Origin: JACPAP01 sp035287045
Lineage (GTDB): Bacteria; Gemmatimonadota; Gemmatimonadetes; Gemmatimonadales; GWC2-71-9
Reading direction: 5' to 3'
Length of the DNA: 64,000 nucleotides
NCBI GenBank assembly: GCA_035287045.1
Contig: DATECF010000256.1
Coordinates: 49,132-113,131 of the forward strand
Below, one piece after another: positions 1-8,208 of this stretch. The notes below the pieces were generated by a model. That model was not told the DNA's origin, searched no databases, and saw nothing but the letters and a program-made list of their open reading frames with translations. Made by a program: the position numbers and the translations under genes. The first letter of the stretch is position 1. Every line of letters begins with the position of its first letter.

Positions 1-162
1 TATCTCACCGTGATTCACGCCCACATCGAAGGTGACGCGCGCTTTCCGGAGATGGTGCCGGCCGAATGGAGGCTGCTCGAGGACGAGCGGCACCCGGCCG
101 ACGAGCGGCACGCGCATCCCTTCAGCTTCCGGCGATACGAGCGCACGTCCAAGAGTCGCTGA
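1..162 (+). CDS. folA: Dihydrofolate reductase, C-terminal end (5' end outside window)
   Basis: Frame 1 is open from the first base to a TGA at 160-162 and gives 53 residues. The stretch H-I-E-G-D-A-R-F-P, then W-R-L-L and the ending P-F-S-F-R-R-Y-E-R match the last strands of dihydrofolate reductase, which reduces dihydrofolate to tetrahydrofolate with NADPH in the cytosol. The catalytic N-terminal part is outside the window, so nothing can be said of the active site. The gene ends 67 bases before the next operon, which has its own promoter-like sequence. Confidence 0.82.
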   Translation, partial: YLTVIHAHIEGDARFPEMVPAEWRLLEDERHPADERHAHPFSFRRYERTSKSR

Positions 163-168
163 ACCCTA

Positions 169-197
169 TTGCATATCTTCTCATCATTTCTTATTCT
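169..197 (+). promoter_or_regulatory. Sigma70-type promoter of the ATP-grasp/KamA operon
   Basis: TTGCAT at 169-174 and TATTCT at 192-197 are separated by exactly 17 bases. The segment is strikingly AT-rich for this genome and lies between the folA stop and the ATG at 230. A start of transcription near 204 would leave a leader of about 26 bases containing GGAG at 222-225. This is inferred from the pattern only. Confidence 0.5.
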
Positions 198-229
198 GTT
201 GCAACGCGAAATACTTGATCCGGAGCGCG

Positions 230-1309
230 ATGCGCTTAGGGCTCGCATACAACCAACGACCAACCGCGATCAGTACGCGTCGCGACGCCGCTCTCTCCCC
301 CCAAGCCCCCCTCACCACAGATCAATTCGTAGAATGGGACGAGCCTGAGACGATCGCCGCCGTCGCGGATGCGTTAGGCGTCTTGGGCGACGTCATGCCG
401 CTCGAAGCGATCGGTGACTTTCCCCGTCGGCTGGCGGAGGCGCGCGTCGACCTGCTGTTCAACATGGCGGAAGGCGTCGCGGGGCCCAGCCGCGAGGCGC
501 ACGTGCCCGCGATCGCCGAATTCCTCGGCGTCCCCTACACGGCCAGCGACCCGCTGACCCTGGCCATCGCGCTCCATAAGGGCCGCACCAAAGAGCTGCT
601 GCGGCAGCGCGGCGTGCCGACGCCGCCGTTCCTGCTGCTCGAGTCGTTCGGCGACCTGTCGCGGCTGGACGGCGTCGCGTATCCGCTGTTCCTCAAGCCG
701 GCGTGGGAGGGCTCCTCCAAGGGGATCAGCGCCGCCAACCGGGTGGAGTCGCCGCGGGCCGCGAAGGCGCGCGCCGAGCATCTGCTGGCGTCGTATCACC
801 AGCCGGTCCTGGCGGAAGCGTACCTGCCCGGTGAGGAATTCACGGTCGCGGTGCTGGGGAACCAGGACGATGCCCGGTGCCTGCCGCTCATTCGGTATCG
901 CTTCGAGACGCTGCCTCAGGGCGCGCTGCCGATCATGGGCTTCGAAGCGAAATGGGTGTGGGACACGCCCGACGCCTCGCTGGAGGTGCTGGAATGCCCG
1001 GCGGACATCGCCCCGGAGCCGGCCGAGCGGATCCAGGCCGTGGCACTCGCGGCCTATCGCGCCATCGGCTGCCGCGATTGGGGGCGGGTGGACGTCCGGC
1101 TGGACGCCGAGGGCGTTCCTAACGTGCTGGAGATCAATCCGCTGCCGGGGATCATTCCGGACCCGGCGGCGAACAGCTGCTTCCCGCGCGCCGCGGGGGC
1201 GGCGGGGCTGTCATACGCCGAGCTGATCCAGACCGTGGTGCGGATCGCCTGGCGGCGCATCGCGGGACGGGAGCTGGCGGTATCCACCCTAGCCGGAGTC
1301 GCCGGCTGA
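230..1309 (+). CDS. ATP-grasp ligase, D-alanine-D-alanine ligase-like (paralogue A)
   Basis: A 359-residue protein of the ATP-grasp carboxylate-amine ligase family, which joins an acyl phosphate made from a carboxylate to an amine. The ATG at 230 follows GGAG with a 4-base gap and starts the beta strand M-R-L-G-L-A-Y. Residues 1-100 look like the pre-ATP-grasp domain, and K155 in L-F-L-K-P with the loop G-S-S-K-G (161-165) looks like ATP binding. D288 and L-E-I-N-P-L-P-G-I around E301/N303 look like the metal site. The motif F-E-A-K-W (238-242) recurs in the next gene. Its end overlaps that gene by 4 bases if the CTG start is right. A housekeeping Ddl role is possible, but the partner genes argue for a special amide-forming ligase. 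Confidence 0.8.
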   Translation: MRLGLAYNQRPTAISTRRDAALSPQAPLTTDQFVEWDEPETIAAVADALGVLGDVMPLEAIGDFPRRLAEARVDLLFNMAEGVAGPSREAHVPAIAEFLGVPYTASDPLTLAIALHKGRTKELLRQRGVPTPPFLLLESFGDLSRLDGVAYPLFLKPAWEGSSKGISAANRVESPRAAKARAEHLLASYHQPVLAEAYLPGEEFTVAVLGNQDDARCLPLIRYRFETLPQGALPIMGFEAKWVWDTPDASLEVLECPADIAPEPAERIQAVALAAYRAIGCRDWGRVDVRLDAEGVPNVLEINPLPGIIPDPAANSCFPRAAGAAGLSYAELIQTVVRIAWRRIAGRELAVSTLAGVAG

Positions 1310-2307
1310 GAGTCGCGATCCTGTACGACGGCGGCGCGAGCGACTGGAGCACGCAAGACATCCAGTCGGTGCTCGATCCGGTCAACCAGATCGGCGACCT
1401 CCTGTCATCGTTGGGCCATCGTGTGGTCCGCGTCCCGATGCACCACAACCTCAAGTGGTTGGATCACGTGCGCCGGTCCGACCTGGTGGTCAACCTCTGT
1501 GAGGGGATCGGCGGCGTGAGCCGCTGGGAGTGCATGGTGGCGGGGACGCTGGAGCTCACCGGTGTCCCGTTCACCGGCGCCGGATGCTGGACCATCACCA
1601 CCTGCCACAACAAGTCCGTGGTCAACGCCCTGCTCCAGGCGGCCGGCCTGCCGGTCCCCCGGTGGCTGGTGCCGGTCGCCGGCAAAGTGCCGAGCGATTT
1701 CCCCCTGCCCGCCATCGTCAAGCCGGCGGCGGAGGACGCCAGCGTGGGTATCGACCAGGCCTCGGTGGTGACCAACCACCGGCAGCTCAAGCGGCGGGTG
1801 GCGTACGTCGAAAAGGAATACGGCTCCGCGCTGGTGCAGCAGTACATCGGCGGCCGGGAGTTCGCGGTGGGGATCGTGGGAAGCACCATCCTCCCGCTCT
1901 CGGAGATCGACTTCCGCGGCATGCCCGAGGGCACGTGGCCCATTCTGTCGTTCGACGCCAAGTGGACCAGCGGGTGTCCGGAGGACGTTGGGAGCCAGCC
2001 GGTGTGCCCGGCGCGGGTGGAGTCGTGGTTGGCCCGGCGGCTGCGGGCCGTGGCGCTGTCGGCGTGGCGGGCGGTGCGGGGGCAGGGCTACGGGCGGGTG
2101 GACCTCCGCGTGGACGCGTCCGGACAGCCGTGGATTCTCGAGGTGAACCCGAATCCGGACATCTCCGACGACGCCGGCCTGTCGCGCATGGCGCAGGCCG
2201 CCGGCTGGTCGTACGACGACCTGATCCTGCGCATGGTGGAGCTGGCCCGGTCCACGGATCGCCGGCCCCCGGCCGAGGCGCCGCCGCTGGAGGTCCGCAC
2301 CGCGTGA
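1306..2307 (+). CDS. ATP-grasp ligase, D-alanine-D-alanine ligase-like (paralogue B)
   Basis: A paralogue of the preceding gene, about 333 residues. The first in-frame GTG (1369) would remove the expected first beta strand. The codon CTG at 1306 instead gives L-R-V-A-I-L-Y-D-G, parallel to paralogue A, overlaps the upstream TGA (CTGA) and has GGAG seven bases before it. I therefore propose a CTG start, still inferential. It has I-V-K-P-A and D-A-S-V-G-I for ATP, F-D-A-K-W, and W-I-L-E-V-N-P-N-P-D with E279 and N281 as likely metal ligands. Two related ligases side by side suggest two successive or alternative couplings of amino acids. Confidence 0.78.
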   Translation: MRVAILYDGGASDWSTQDIQSVLDPVNQIGDLLSSLGHRVVRVPMHHNLKWLDHVRRSDLVVNLCEGIGGVSRWECMVAGTLELTGVPFTGAGCWTITTCHNKSVVNALLQAAGLPVPRWLVPVAGKVPSDFPLPAIVKPAAEDASVGIDQASVVTNHRQLKRRVAYVEKEYGSALVQQYIGGREFAVGIVGSTILPLSEIDFRGMPEGTWPILSFDAKWTSGCPEDVGSQPVCPARVESWLARRLRAVALSAWRAVRGQGYGRVDLRVDASGQPWILEVNPNPDISDDAGLSRMAQAAGWSYDDLILRMVELARSTDRRPPAEAPPLEVRTA

Positions 2308-2825
2308 GCGTCTCGGCCCCCCCTCTCACGCTCCGGCCCCCCCGCCCGAGCGATCGGAGCCGCGTGGCCCGGATCGTGCGCGCCACCGGCGTGTTCCGCC
2401 CCGCGGAGGTGGACATCGCGCTGGAGGTGTTCGACGGCGCCACGGCCAAACCCGGCGTGGATTACCACGCCCTGGGCGCGTACGACGACGCCGATCAGCT
2501 CATCGGATTCGCCTGCTACGGCGCTACGCCCGGCACCGAGGCTACCTGGGACCTGTACTGGATCGCCGTGGATCCCGGCATTCACCACCGCGGCGTTGGC
2601 CGCGCCCTGATGGCGGCCTGCGAGCGCGCGATCGCGGAGGCCGGTGGCCAGCTGGTGGTGGTGGAGACGTCGTCGCGACCGGATTACGACTCGACGCGTG
2701 CGTTTTACCAGGCGCTGGCGTACGGGGCAACGGCGCGCATCCCTGACTTCTACGCGCCGCACGACGACCTCGTCGTGTACACCAAGCGGTTGGTTCCCTC
2801 TACCAGAGAACGACCACATGGCTGA
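2304..2825 (+). CDS. GNAT family N-acetyltransferase
   Basis: A 173-residue acetyltransferase starting with GTG at 2304, which overlaps the previous stop as GTGA, so translation is probably coupled. Motif A is clear: a strand ending Y-W-I-A-V-D-P (85-91) followed by the acetyl-CoA pyrophosphate loop H-H-R-G-V-G-R-A-L (94-102). The C-terminal part has the usual A-F-Y-Q-A-L-A-Y-G. Its place between two ligases and a lysine aminomutase makes an amine of a lysine or beta-lysine product the likely acceptor. It is shorter than the beta-lysine acetyltransferase AblB (about 270 residues), so it is not assigned to that family. Confidence 0.82.
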   Translation: MSVSAPPLTLRPPRPSDRSRVARIVRATGVFRPAEVDIALEVFDGATAKPGVDYHALGAYDDADQLIGFACYGATPGTEATWDLYWIAVDPGIHHRGVGRALMAACERAIAEAGGQLVVVETSSRPDYDSTRAFYQALAYGATARIPDFYAPHDDLVVYTKRLVPSTRERPHG

Positions 2826-3993
2826 TTGGCAGAAACTCCTGCACCAGCGGAGCGTCGCCTCCCTCCAGCAGCTGGTGGCCAGGTTCGGGCGTGAGCAGTT
2901 CCCGGACCTGGACCGGCTGCAACAGGCGATCGACAACTTCGAGCTGAGGATCTCACCCGCCATGGTGGATCTGATCAAGGAGCCGGGCGATCCCATTTGG
3001 CGGCAGTACGTCCCGGACCTTCAGGAGCTGGATGTCGTGGACGGCGTCCCGGACAGCCTGAACGAAGATGACGATAGCCCGGTTCCCAACATCACGCACC
3101 GCTATCCTGACCGGGCGCTGTTTCTGGTGAGCCCGGTGTGCGCCGCCTACTGCCGGTTCTGTACCCGCCGCCGCAAAGTGGGCGATCCCGAAAAGATCCC
3201 GATGTCGCAGTTCGAGAGCGCGTTCCGGTATCTGGCGGAACACACCGAGATCCGCGACGTGATCATGTCGGGCGGCGATCCCCTGCTCCTGTCCGACCGC
3301 CGGCTGGACCAAATCCTGGGCCGGCTCCGGCAGATCAAGCATATCGAGGTCGTCCGGATCGGCAGCCGGGTGCCGTGCCACCTGCCCGAGCGGATCACGC
3401 CGGAGCTGTGCGCCACGTTGAAGAAGTACCATCCGCTGTACCTCAACACGCACTTCAACCACCCGGACGAGCTGACGCCCGCGGCAGTGAAGGGCCTGGG
3501 GCTCCTGGCGGACGCGGGCGTGCCCCTGGGGTGCCAGACGGTCCTGCTGAAGGGCGTGAACGACGATCCGGATGTCATGAAGGAGCTGATGCAGCGGTTG
3601 CTCGCCGCGCGCGTCCGGCCCTACTACATCTACATGTGCGACCAGGTGGCCGGCGCGGAGCATTTCAAGACATCGGTCGAGACCGGACTGGAGATCATCA
3701 AGGCGCTGCGCGGATGGACCAGCGGGCTCGCGGTGCCGCATTTCGTGATCGACGCGCCGGGGGGCGGCGGGAAGATCCCGCTGCTGCCGGAGTACGTGGT
3801 GCGCATCACCGAAGACGAAGTAGTGCTGCGGAACTACCGCGGCAAGCGCTACGTGTGGAAGCAGCCGCGCGAGGAGGAATCGCTGGTCGGCGCGGGGGTG
3901 CGGGAGCCGGAATACGACTTTCTACCCACCTTTGAAGCCGCGCAGAACGCCAAGAACGGGAAGAAACGCAAACGCAACAAGCGGGTCGCGTAG
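2818..3993 (+). CDS. kamA: Lysine 2,3-aminomutase (radical SAM, PLP)
   Basis: A 391-residue radical SAM enzyme expected to turn L-lysine into beta-lysine. The ATG at 2818 lies inside the end of the GNAT gene (8-base overlap). The [4Fe-4S] cluster cysteines are C108, C112 and C115 (C-A-A-Y-C-R-F-C). M-S-G-G-D-P follows, and K319 in G-G-G-G-K is the PLP lysine. D275 (in M-C-D-Q) and D312 (in V-I-D-A-P) sit at the same spacing from K319 as the two aspartates that bind the lysine side-chain amine in clostridial lysine 2,3-aminomutase (D293, D330, K337). This argues against glutamate 2,3-aminomutase. The tail is basic (K-K-R-K-R-N-K-R). It is the last gene of the operon. Confidence 0.9.
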   Translation: MADWQKLLHQRSVASLQQLVARFGREQFPDLDRLQQAIDNFELRISPAMVDLIKEPGDPIWRQYVPDLQELDVVDGVPDSLNEDDDSPVPNITHRYPDRALFLVSPVCAAYCRFCTRRRKVGDPEKIPMSQFESAFRYLAEHTEIRDVIMSGGDPLLLSDRRLDQILGRLRQIKHIEVVRIGSRVPCHLPERITPELCATLKKYHPLYLNTHFNHPDELTPAAVKGLGLLADAGVPLGCQTVLLKGVNDDPDVMKELMQRLLAARVRPYYIYMCDQVAGAEHFKTSVETGLEIIKALRGWTSGLAVPHFVIDAPGGGGKIPLLPEYVVRITEDEVVLRNYRGKRYVWKQPREEESLVGAGVREPEYDFLPTFEAAQNAKNGKKRKRNKRVA

Positions 3994-4010
3994 GGGCGGT
4001 TTGCAAATGC

Positions 4011-4047
4011 GTGAGGGGTGAGGGGTCCCCTTCCCCATCACCCCTTA
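4011..4047. terminator. Hairpin made of heptamer repeats, between kamA and fusA-like
   Basis: Two copies of GTGAGGG (4011-4017, 4018-4024) face CCCATCA and CCCCTTA (4034-4047). The two sides can pair as an imperfect G/C stem. It lies between the stops of two converging genes, so it could end transcription from both sides. There is no clear U-run. The heptamers belong to a repeat family seen elsewhere in the window. Confidence 0.45.
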
Positions 4048-4066
4048 CGCCGTCCGCTGTTGCACG

Positions 4067-6166
4067 TCATTTCTTGTCGGCCTCTTCGAGCTCCTTCTTC
4101 CTCGCCTCGATGACCTTCGCCGCCACCTCCGGCGGCACGTCCTGATATGCGTGGAATTTCTGGCGGTAGGTCCCGCGGCCGTGCGTAATCGAGTGGAGCT
4201 GCGTGGCGTATCGATCCAGCTCGGCCTCCGGCACGAGGGCGCGGATCTTGCTCATCCGCCCGTCGGCCTCGGTACCGAGAATCTGGCCACGGCGGGACGA
4301 AAGGTCCCCCATGACCGCGCCCAGATACTCTTCGGGCGTCCAGGCTTCAACCTCCACGATAGGCTCCAGCAGCACCGGCTTCGCGTTGGGCGTCACGTTC
4401 CGGAACGCCAGGATGCCGGCCATCTTGAACGACATTTCGTTGGAGTCGACGTCGTGGTAGGAGCCGTCGTATAACTCCACCTTGAAGTCCACCATGGGGT
4501 AGCCAGCCACCGGGCCCCGGGCCGTGGCCTCAATGATCCCCTTCTCAACGGCCGGGATATACTGCCGCGGGATCACGCCGCCCACGATGTTGTCTTCGAA
4601 CACCAGCCCTGAGCCCCGCGCCAGCGGCGCTACCCGAATCCAGCAGTCGCCGTATTGCCCGCGGCCACCGGTCTGCTTTTTGTGCTTGCCCTGACCCTCC
4701 GCCCTGCCCTTCAGGGTCTCCCGATATGCGATCTTGGGTTTTCCCAGGGTCGCGTGGACCCCGAACTTGCGGGCCAACCGACCTACGATGATCTCCAGGT
4801 GCCGCTCGCCGCGGCCCCGCATCAAGGTCTGGCCCAGCTCCGCGTTGTACTCGTGATGGAACGTGGGGTCTTCCTCGTGCAGGCGCTGGAGTCCGGTGTT
4901 GAGCTTGTCCTCTTCGCCCCGCTGCTTCACCTCCACCGACAGGGTGATCACCGGGTCGGGGAACGGGATCTTGGGCAGGACGATGGGCTGCTCCTTGGTG
5001 GAGAGCGTATCGTTGGTATGGGTGTCGCGCAGCTTCGCGACCACGCCAATGTCGCCCGCGTGCAGCTCGGGGGCCTCGGTGCGTTCCTTGCCCAGCGCCA
5101 CCGACAAGTGATTGAGCTTCTCCGATGCCGAGCGGGGGGCGTTGTATACCTCGGCCCCGTTCTTCACCAGCCCCGAGTAGACGCGGAAGAACGTCACATC
5201 GCCGACGTGGGGCTCGGACACCGTCTTGAAAACCTGCGCCACGAACGGACCGTCGTCCTTGAACGCCAGGGACACGGGCTTGGGGTCGCCCCACATCTGG
5301 CCTTCCACGCCTTCGCGCTCGACCGGCGCGGGAACCAGCTCCACCAACGCCGTGAGCAGGGCGCGCGTCCCGTAGGTCAGCTCGCTCGCCCCGCACAGCA
5401 GGGGATAGATCTCCCCGCGGGCGACACCGGCGTGCATCGCCCTGGTCAGCTCGTCCGACGACAGCTCCTCGCCACCCAGGTATCGCTCCAGCAGCGCGTC
5501 GTCCGTCGAGGCGATGGCCTCCACCAGGTCCTGCTCGTAGCGGTCGAACTGCGCCTTCAACTCGGTCGGGACCTCCTGTTCGTCGTACTCGCCCGTCTTG
5601 CTGCCCTGGCGGTACACATGGGCTTTCGTGGTGAGCAGGTTGACGATCCCGTGGAACTGGGAGCCCGCGCCGACCGGGATCTCGATGGGCAGCACCTTCG
5701 AGCTCACATTGGTCTTGATGTCCTGATAGACCTTCTCGAAATCCGCGTGCTCTTTGTCCATCAGTGACACGTAGAACAGACGTGGAATCCCGCGCTGTTC
5801 GGCGTGCTCCCAGGCCTGCTCGGTGCCGACCTCGACGCCGGCGGTACTGCTCACCACGATCAGGGCGGCATCGGCCGCGTAGATCGCCGCGATCGCGTCG
5901 CCCAGGAAGTCGAGATACCCGGGCGCGTCAAGCAGATTGATCTTGGTGTCCATCCACTCGGCGTAGGCCAGCCCCAAGCTGATGGAATACTTCCGTTCGA
6001 TTTCGTCGGGGGTGTAGTTGGTGAGGGCGCTGCCGTCCTTGACGGAGCCATGCCGCTTGCTGGTGCCGGCCACGAACGCCAGGGCGTCTACCAAACTCGT
6101 CTTGCCGCTCTGGCCGTGGCCGACCACCGCGACATTCCGGATGGCTTCTCCTGTGTACACGCGCAC
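4067..6166 (-). CDS. EF-G-like translational GTPase (FusA2 type)
   Basis: A 699-residue five-domain elongation factor G-like protein. The start is GTG at 6166, preceded by a perfect AGGAGGT with an 8-base gap. The G1 loop is G-H-G-Q-S-G-K-T (16-23). G3 reads D-A-P-G-Y (80-84), with tyrosine where classical EF-G has the catalytic histidine. The G4 position reads S-L-M-D (134-137) instead of N-K-x-D. Domain IV and the C-terminal domain are complete (for example G-R-G-E-R-H-L-E near 450). These changes are typical of, or go beyond, the secondary EF-G-like branch, so it is probably not the main translocase. It is convergent with kamA and lies 88 bases downstream of the ABC transporter gene. Confidence 0.88.
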   Translation of the reverse strand: MRVYTGEAIRNVAVVGHGQSGKTSLVDALAFVAGTSKRHGSVKDGSALTNYTPDEIERKYSISLGLAYAEWMDTKINLLDAPGYLDFLGDAIAAIYAADAALIVVSSTAGVEVGTEQAWEHAEQRGIPRLFYVSLMDKEHADFEKVYQDIKTNVSSKVLPIEIPVGAGSQFHGIVNLLTTKAHVYRQGSKTGEYDEQEVPTELKAQFDRYEQDLVEAIASTDDALLERYLGGEELSSDELTRAMHAGVARGEIYPLLCGASELTYGTRALLTALVELVPAPVEREGVEGQMWGDPKPVSLAFKDDGPFVAQVFKTVSEPHVGDVTFFRVYSGLVKNGAEVYNAPRSASEKLNHLSVALGKERTEAPELHAGDIGVVAKLRDTHTNDTLSTKEQPIVLPKIPFPDPVITLSVEVKQRGEEDKLNTGLQRLHEEDPTFHHEYNAELGQTLMRGRGERHLEIIVGRLARKFGVHATLGKPKIAYRETLKGRAEGQGKHKKQTGGRGQYGDCWIRVAPLARGSGLVFEDNIVGGVIPRQYIPAVEKGIIEATARGPVAGYPMVDFKVELYDGSYHDVDSNEMSFKMAGILAFRNVTPNAKPVLLEPIVEVEAWTPEEYLGAVMGDLSSRRGQILGTEADGRMSKIRALVPEAELDRYATQLHSITHGRGTYRQKFHAYQDVPPEVAAKVIEARKKELEEADKK

Positions 6167-6254
6167 GCGCGGTACCTCCTGCCAGGGGGACGGGAAACTT
6201 GAACCCCGGTCCCGGAGACCGCAACGGGAGGGGGATGAAGACTGCGACCGTCGC

Positions 6255-8135
6255 TCACCGGTACCCGGCCGCCTGCAGGTTAAACAGCTCCGCGTACAAC
6301 CCGCCCCGCCCTACCAGCTCCTGGTGCGTCCCGTGCTCCACCAACCGCCCGCCCGTCAGCACCAGAATCCGGTCCGCCATCCGAACGGTGGAGAAGCGAT
6401 GGGAAATGAGGACCGCGATTCTCCCTTTGGTGAGCTCGGTGAACCTGAGGAATACCTCGTATTCGGCGCGGGCATCCAGCGCCGCCGTGGGTTCGTCCAA
6501 GATCAGGACCTGGGCCTCGCGCAGGTAGGCGCGCGCCAGCGCCACCTTCTGCCACTCGCCGCCGGACAGGTCCACCCCGTCATCGAAGCGGCGGCCCAGT
6601 TGCTGGTCGAACCCCTTGCTCAACCGTTTGGCAACCGTGTCCGCCAGGCTGCGCCGCGCCGCCTCCCGGACCCGGTCATCCTGAGACATGTACTCCGTCT
6701 GCCCCACGCCGATGTTCTCGCGGAACAGAAACGCGTAGCGCATGAAGTCCTGGAAGATGACGCCGATGTTCGCGTGCAAGCCGGCCAGGTCGTACTCCCG
6801 CAGGTCCACGCCGTCCAGCAGGATCCGGCCCTCGTCCGGGTCGTAGAGCCGGGCCAGGAGCTTCACCAGCGTGGTCTTGCCGGCCCCGTTTTCCCCCACC
6901 AGCGCCACCGATTCGTCCGGCGCCAGCGAAAACGAGAGGTCGCGCACGGCCCACACGTCCGACCCCGGGTACTTGAAGCTCACCCGTTCGAAGTCGAACC
7001 CTCGGCCGATGGGCCGCGGCAGGGCCCTGGCCCCCGGCCTGGAGACCACCCGTGGTTGGAGCGCCAGAAACGTGAACAGGTCGCGGAGATAGAGACTCTC
7101 CTCATACACGCTCGAGAGCATCAGGAGCACGCGCTGAATGAGGTCCCGGCTCTGCCGGAAGGAGCCTGCGAGGAAGGTGAGCACCCCGATGGTGAACGGT
7201 CCCGCCGGGGACTGATACCCAGTCACCGTGAGGTAGATGATCACACCGTAGGCGCCGTAGTACCCCAGCGAGCCCACGCCGGCGAGCAGCGTGGAGACCG
7301 AAGCCCGCTTGATCGAGAGGCGCTTGTTGATTTCGTAGAACTCGTCCGCCAGGCGGCGATAGCGTCCAATCAAGTAGGGCGACAGGCCAAAGAGCTTCAC
7401 CTCCTTGGCGGCCTGGTCGCTTGCCGCCGTGAACCGGAGGTAGTCCAGCATGCGCCGCTCCGGGGTCCACTGGAACAGCAGCGAGTAGCCCAGGGCGGCG
7501 AAGTGGGTTTCGCCGAGGAATGCCGGAATCACGGCGATCGCCAGCAGCACGAGGAGCCACGGGACGTACACCAGCAACGCCAGCGTCAGCGACACCAGGG
7601 TGATCAGGTCCTGCACCGTCCCCAGGAGTTGGGCCACCAGGCCGATGCGTCCGACGGTCTGCCGCCGGGCCCGCTCCAGGTGATCGTAGGTCTCGGCGTC
7701 CTCGAACTGGGCGACATCCAGCCTGGCGGCGTGCTCCATCAGCCGGACCGAGATGCGGTTGGAGAAGAGATCGCCCAGGAGGCTCTCCAGGAGGGATGAC
7801 GCCCGCGCCAGGCCCTCGCCGCCGACGGCAATAGCCAGCTCGACGCCCACCAGCAGCCCAAGCTGCCCCCAATCCACCGGTTGCTCCCCTCGGTACGAGG
7901 CCTCGACCGCCTCGATGATCAACTTGCCGATCCACAGGAGCCCCAACGGCACCACCGCGCGCACCACGCGCAGGCCCACGATGGCCGCGGTGTAGCCACG
8001 GTGCGTCTCATACACCATCTTGAGGAGCGGCGGCACGTGCTTCAGGGCGGCGAGCCGGTCGGGCCAATTGGGGAGTTGGTCCGGCGTCAGTCGGCTTCGA
8101 GGCCGGCGGGGAAAGGGAATGAAGGGGCCCGTCAC
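6255..8135 (-). CDS. ABC exporter, fused membrane and ATPase domains
   Basis: About 626 residues. The N-terminal half has hydrophobic segments of a six-helix exporter domain (G-L-R-V-V-R-A-V-V-P-L-G-L-L-W-I onward). The C-terminal half is an ATPase with Walker A G-E-N-G-A-G-K-T, Q-loop I-F-Q-D-F, signature L-S-G-G-E-W, Walker B V-L-I-L-D-E-P-T and H-loop S-H-R-F-S. It probably works as a homodimer in the inner membrane. The substrate cannot be told. The start is uncertain: the GTG at 8135 gives a normal family length, while longer versions run into the divergent DUF1800 gene. No good ribosome binding site is visible there. Confidence 0.85.
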   Translation of the reverse strand: MTGPFIPFPRRPRSRLTPDQLPNWPDRLAALKHVPPLLKMVYETHRGYTAAIVGLRVVRAVVPLGLLWIGKLIIEAVEASYRGEQPVDWGQLGLLVGVELAIAVGGEGLARASSLLESLLGDLFSNRISVRLMEHAARLDVAQFEDAETYDHLERARRQTVGRIGLVAQLLGTVQDLITLVSLTLALLVYVPWLLVLLAIAVIPAFLGETHFAALGYSLLFQWTPERRMLDYLRFTAASDQAAKEVKLFGLSPYLIGRYRRLADEFYEINKRLSIKRASVSTLLAGVGSLGYYGAYGVIIYLTVTGYQSPAGPFTIGVLTFLAGSFRQSRDLIQRVLLMLSSVYEESLYLRDLFTFLALQPRVVSRPGARALPRPIGRGFDFERVSFKYPGSDVWAVRDLSFSLAPDESVALVGENGAGKTTLVKLLARLYDPDEGRILLDGVDLREYDLAGLHANIGVIFQDFMRYAFLFRENIGVGQTEYMSQDDRVREAARRSLADTVAKRLSKGFDQQLGRRFDDGVDLSGGEWQKVALARAYLREAQVLILDEPTAALDARAEYEVFLRFTELTKGRIAVLISHRFSTVRMADRILVLTGGRLVEHGTHQELVGRGGLYAELFNLQAAGYR

Positions 8136-8208
8136 AAGGGGTGAAGTTAACAGCGCCGAGCCACGAGCGTCCCACGCGTAATAACAACCGCTCCCTCCAG
8201 AGCGTCCT

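Noticed and set aside
2818..3993. KamA as EpmB, the EF-P lysine modifier
   Set aside because: No epmA or efp gene is near, the protein is longer than EpmB and both lysine-side-chain aspartates match free-lysine aminomutase. EpmB cannot be excluded by sequence alone but is less likely.
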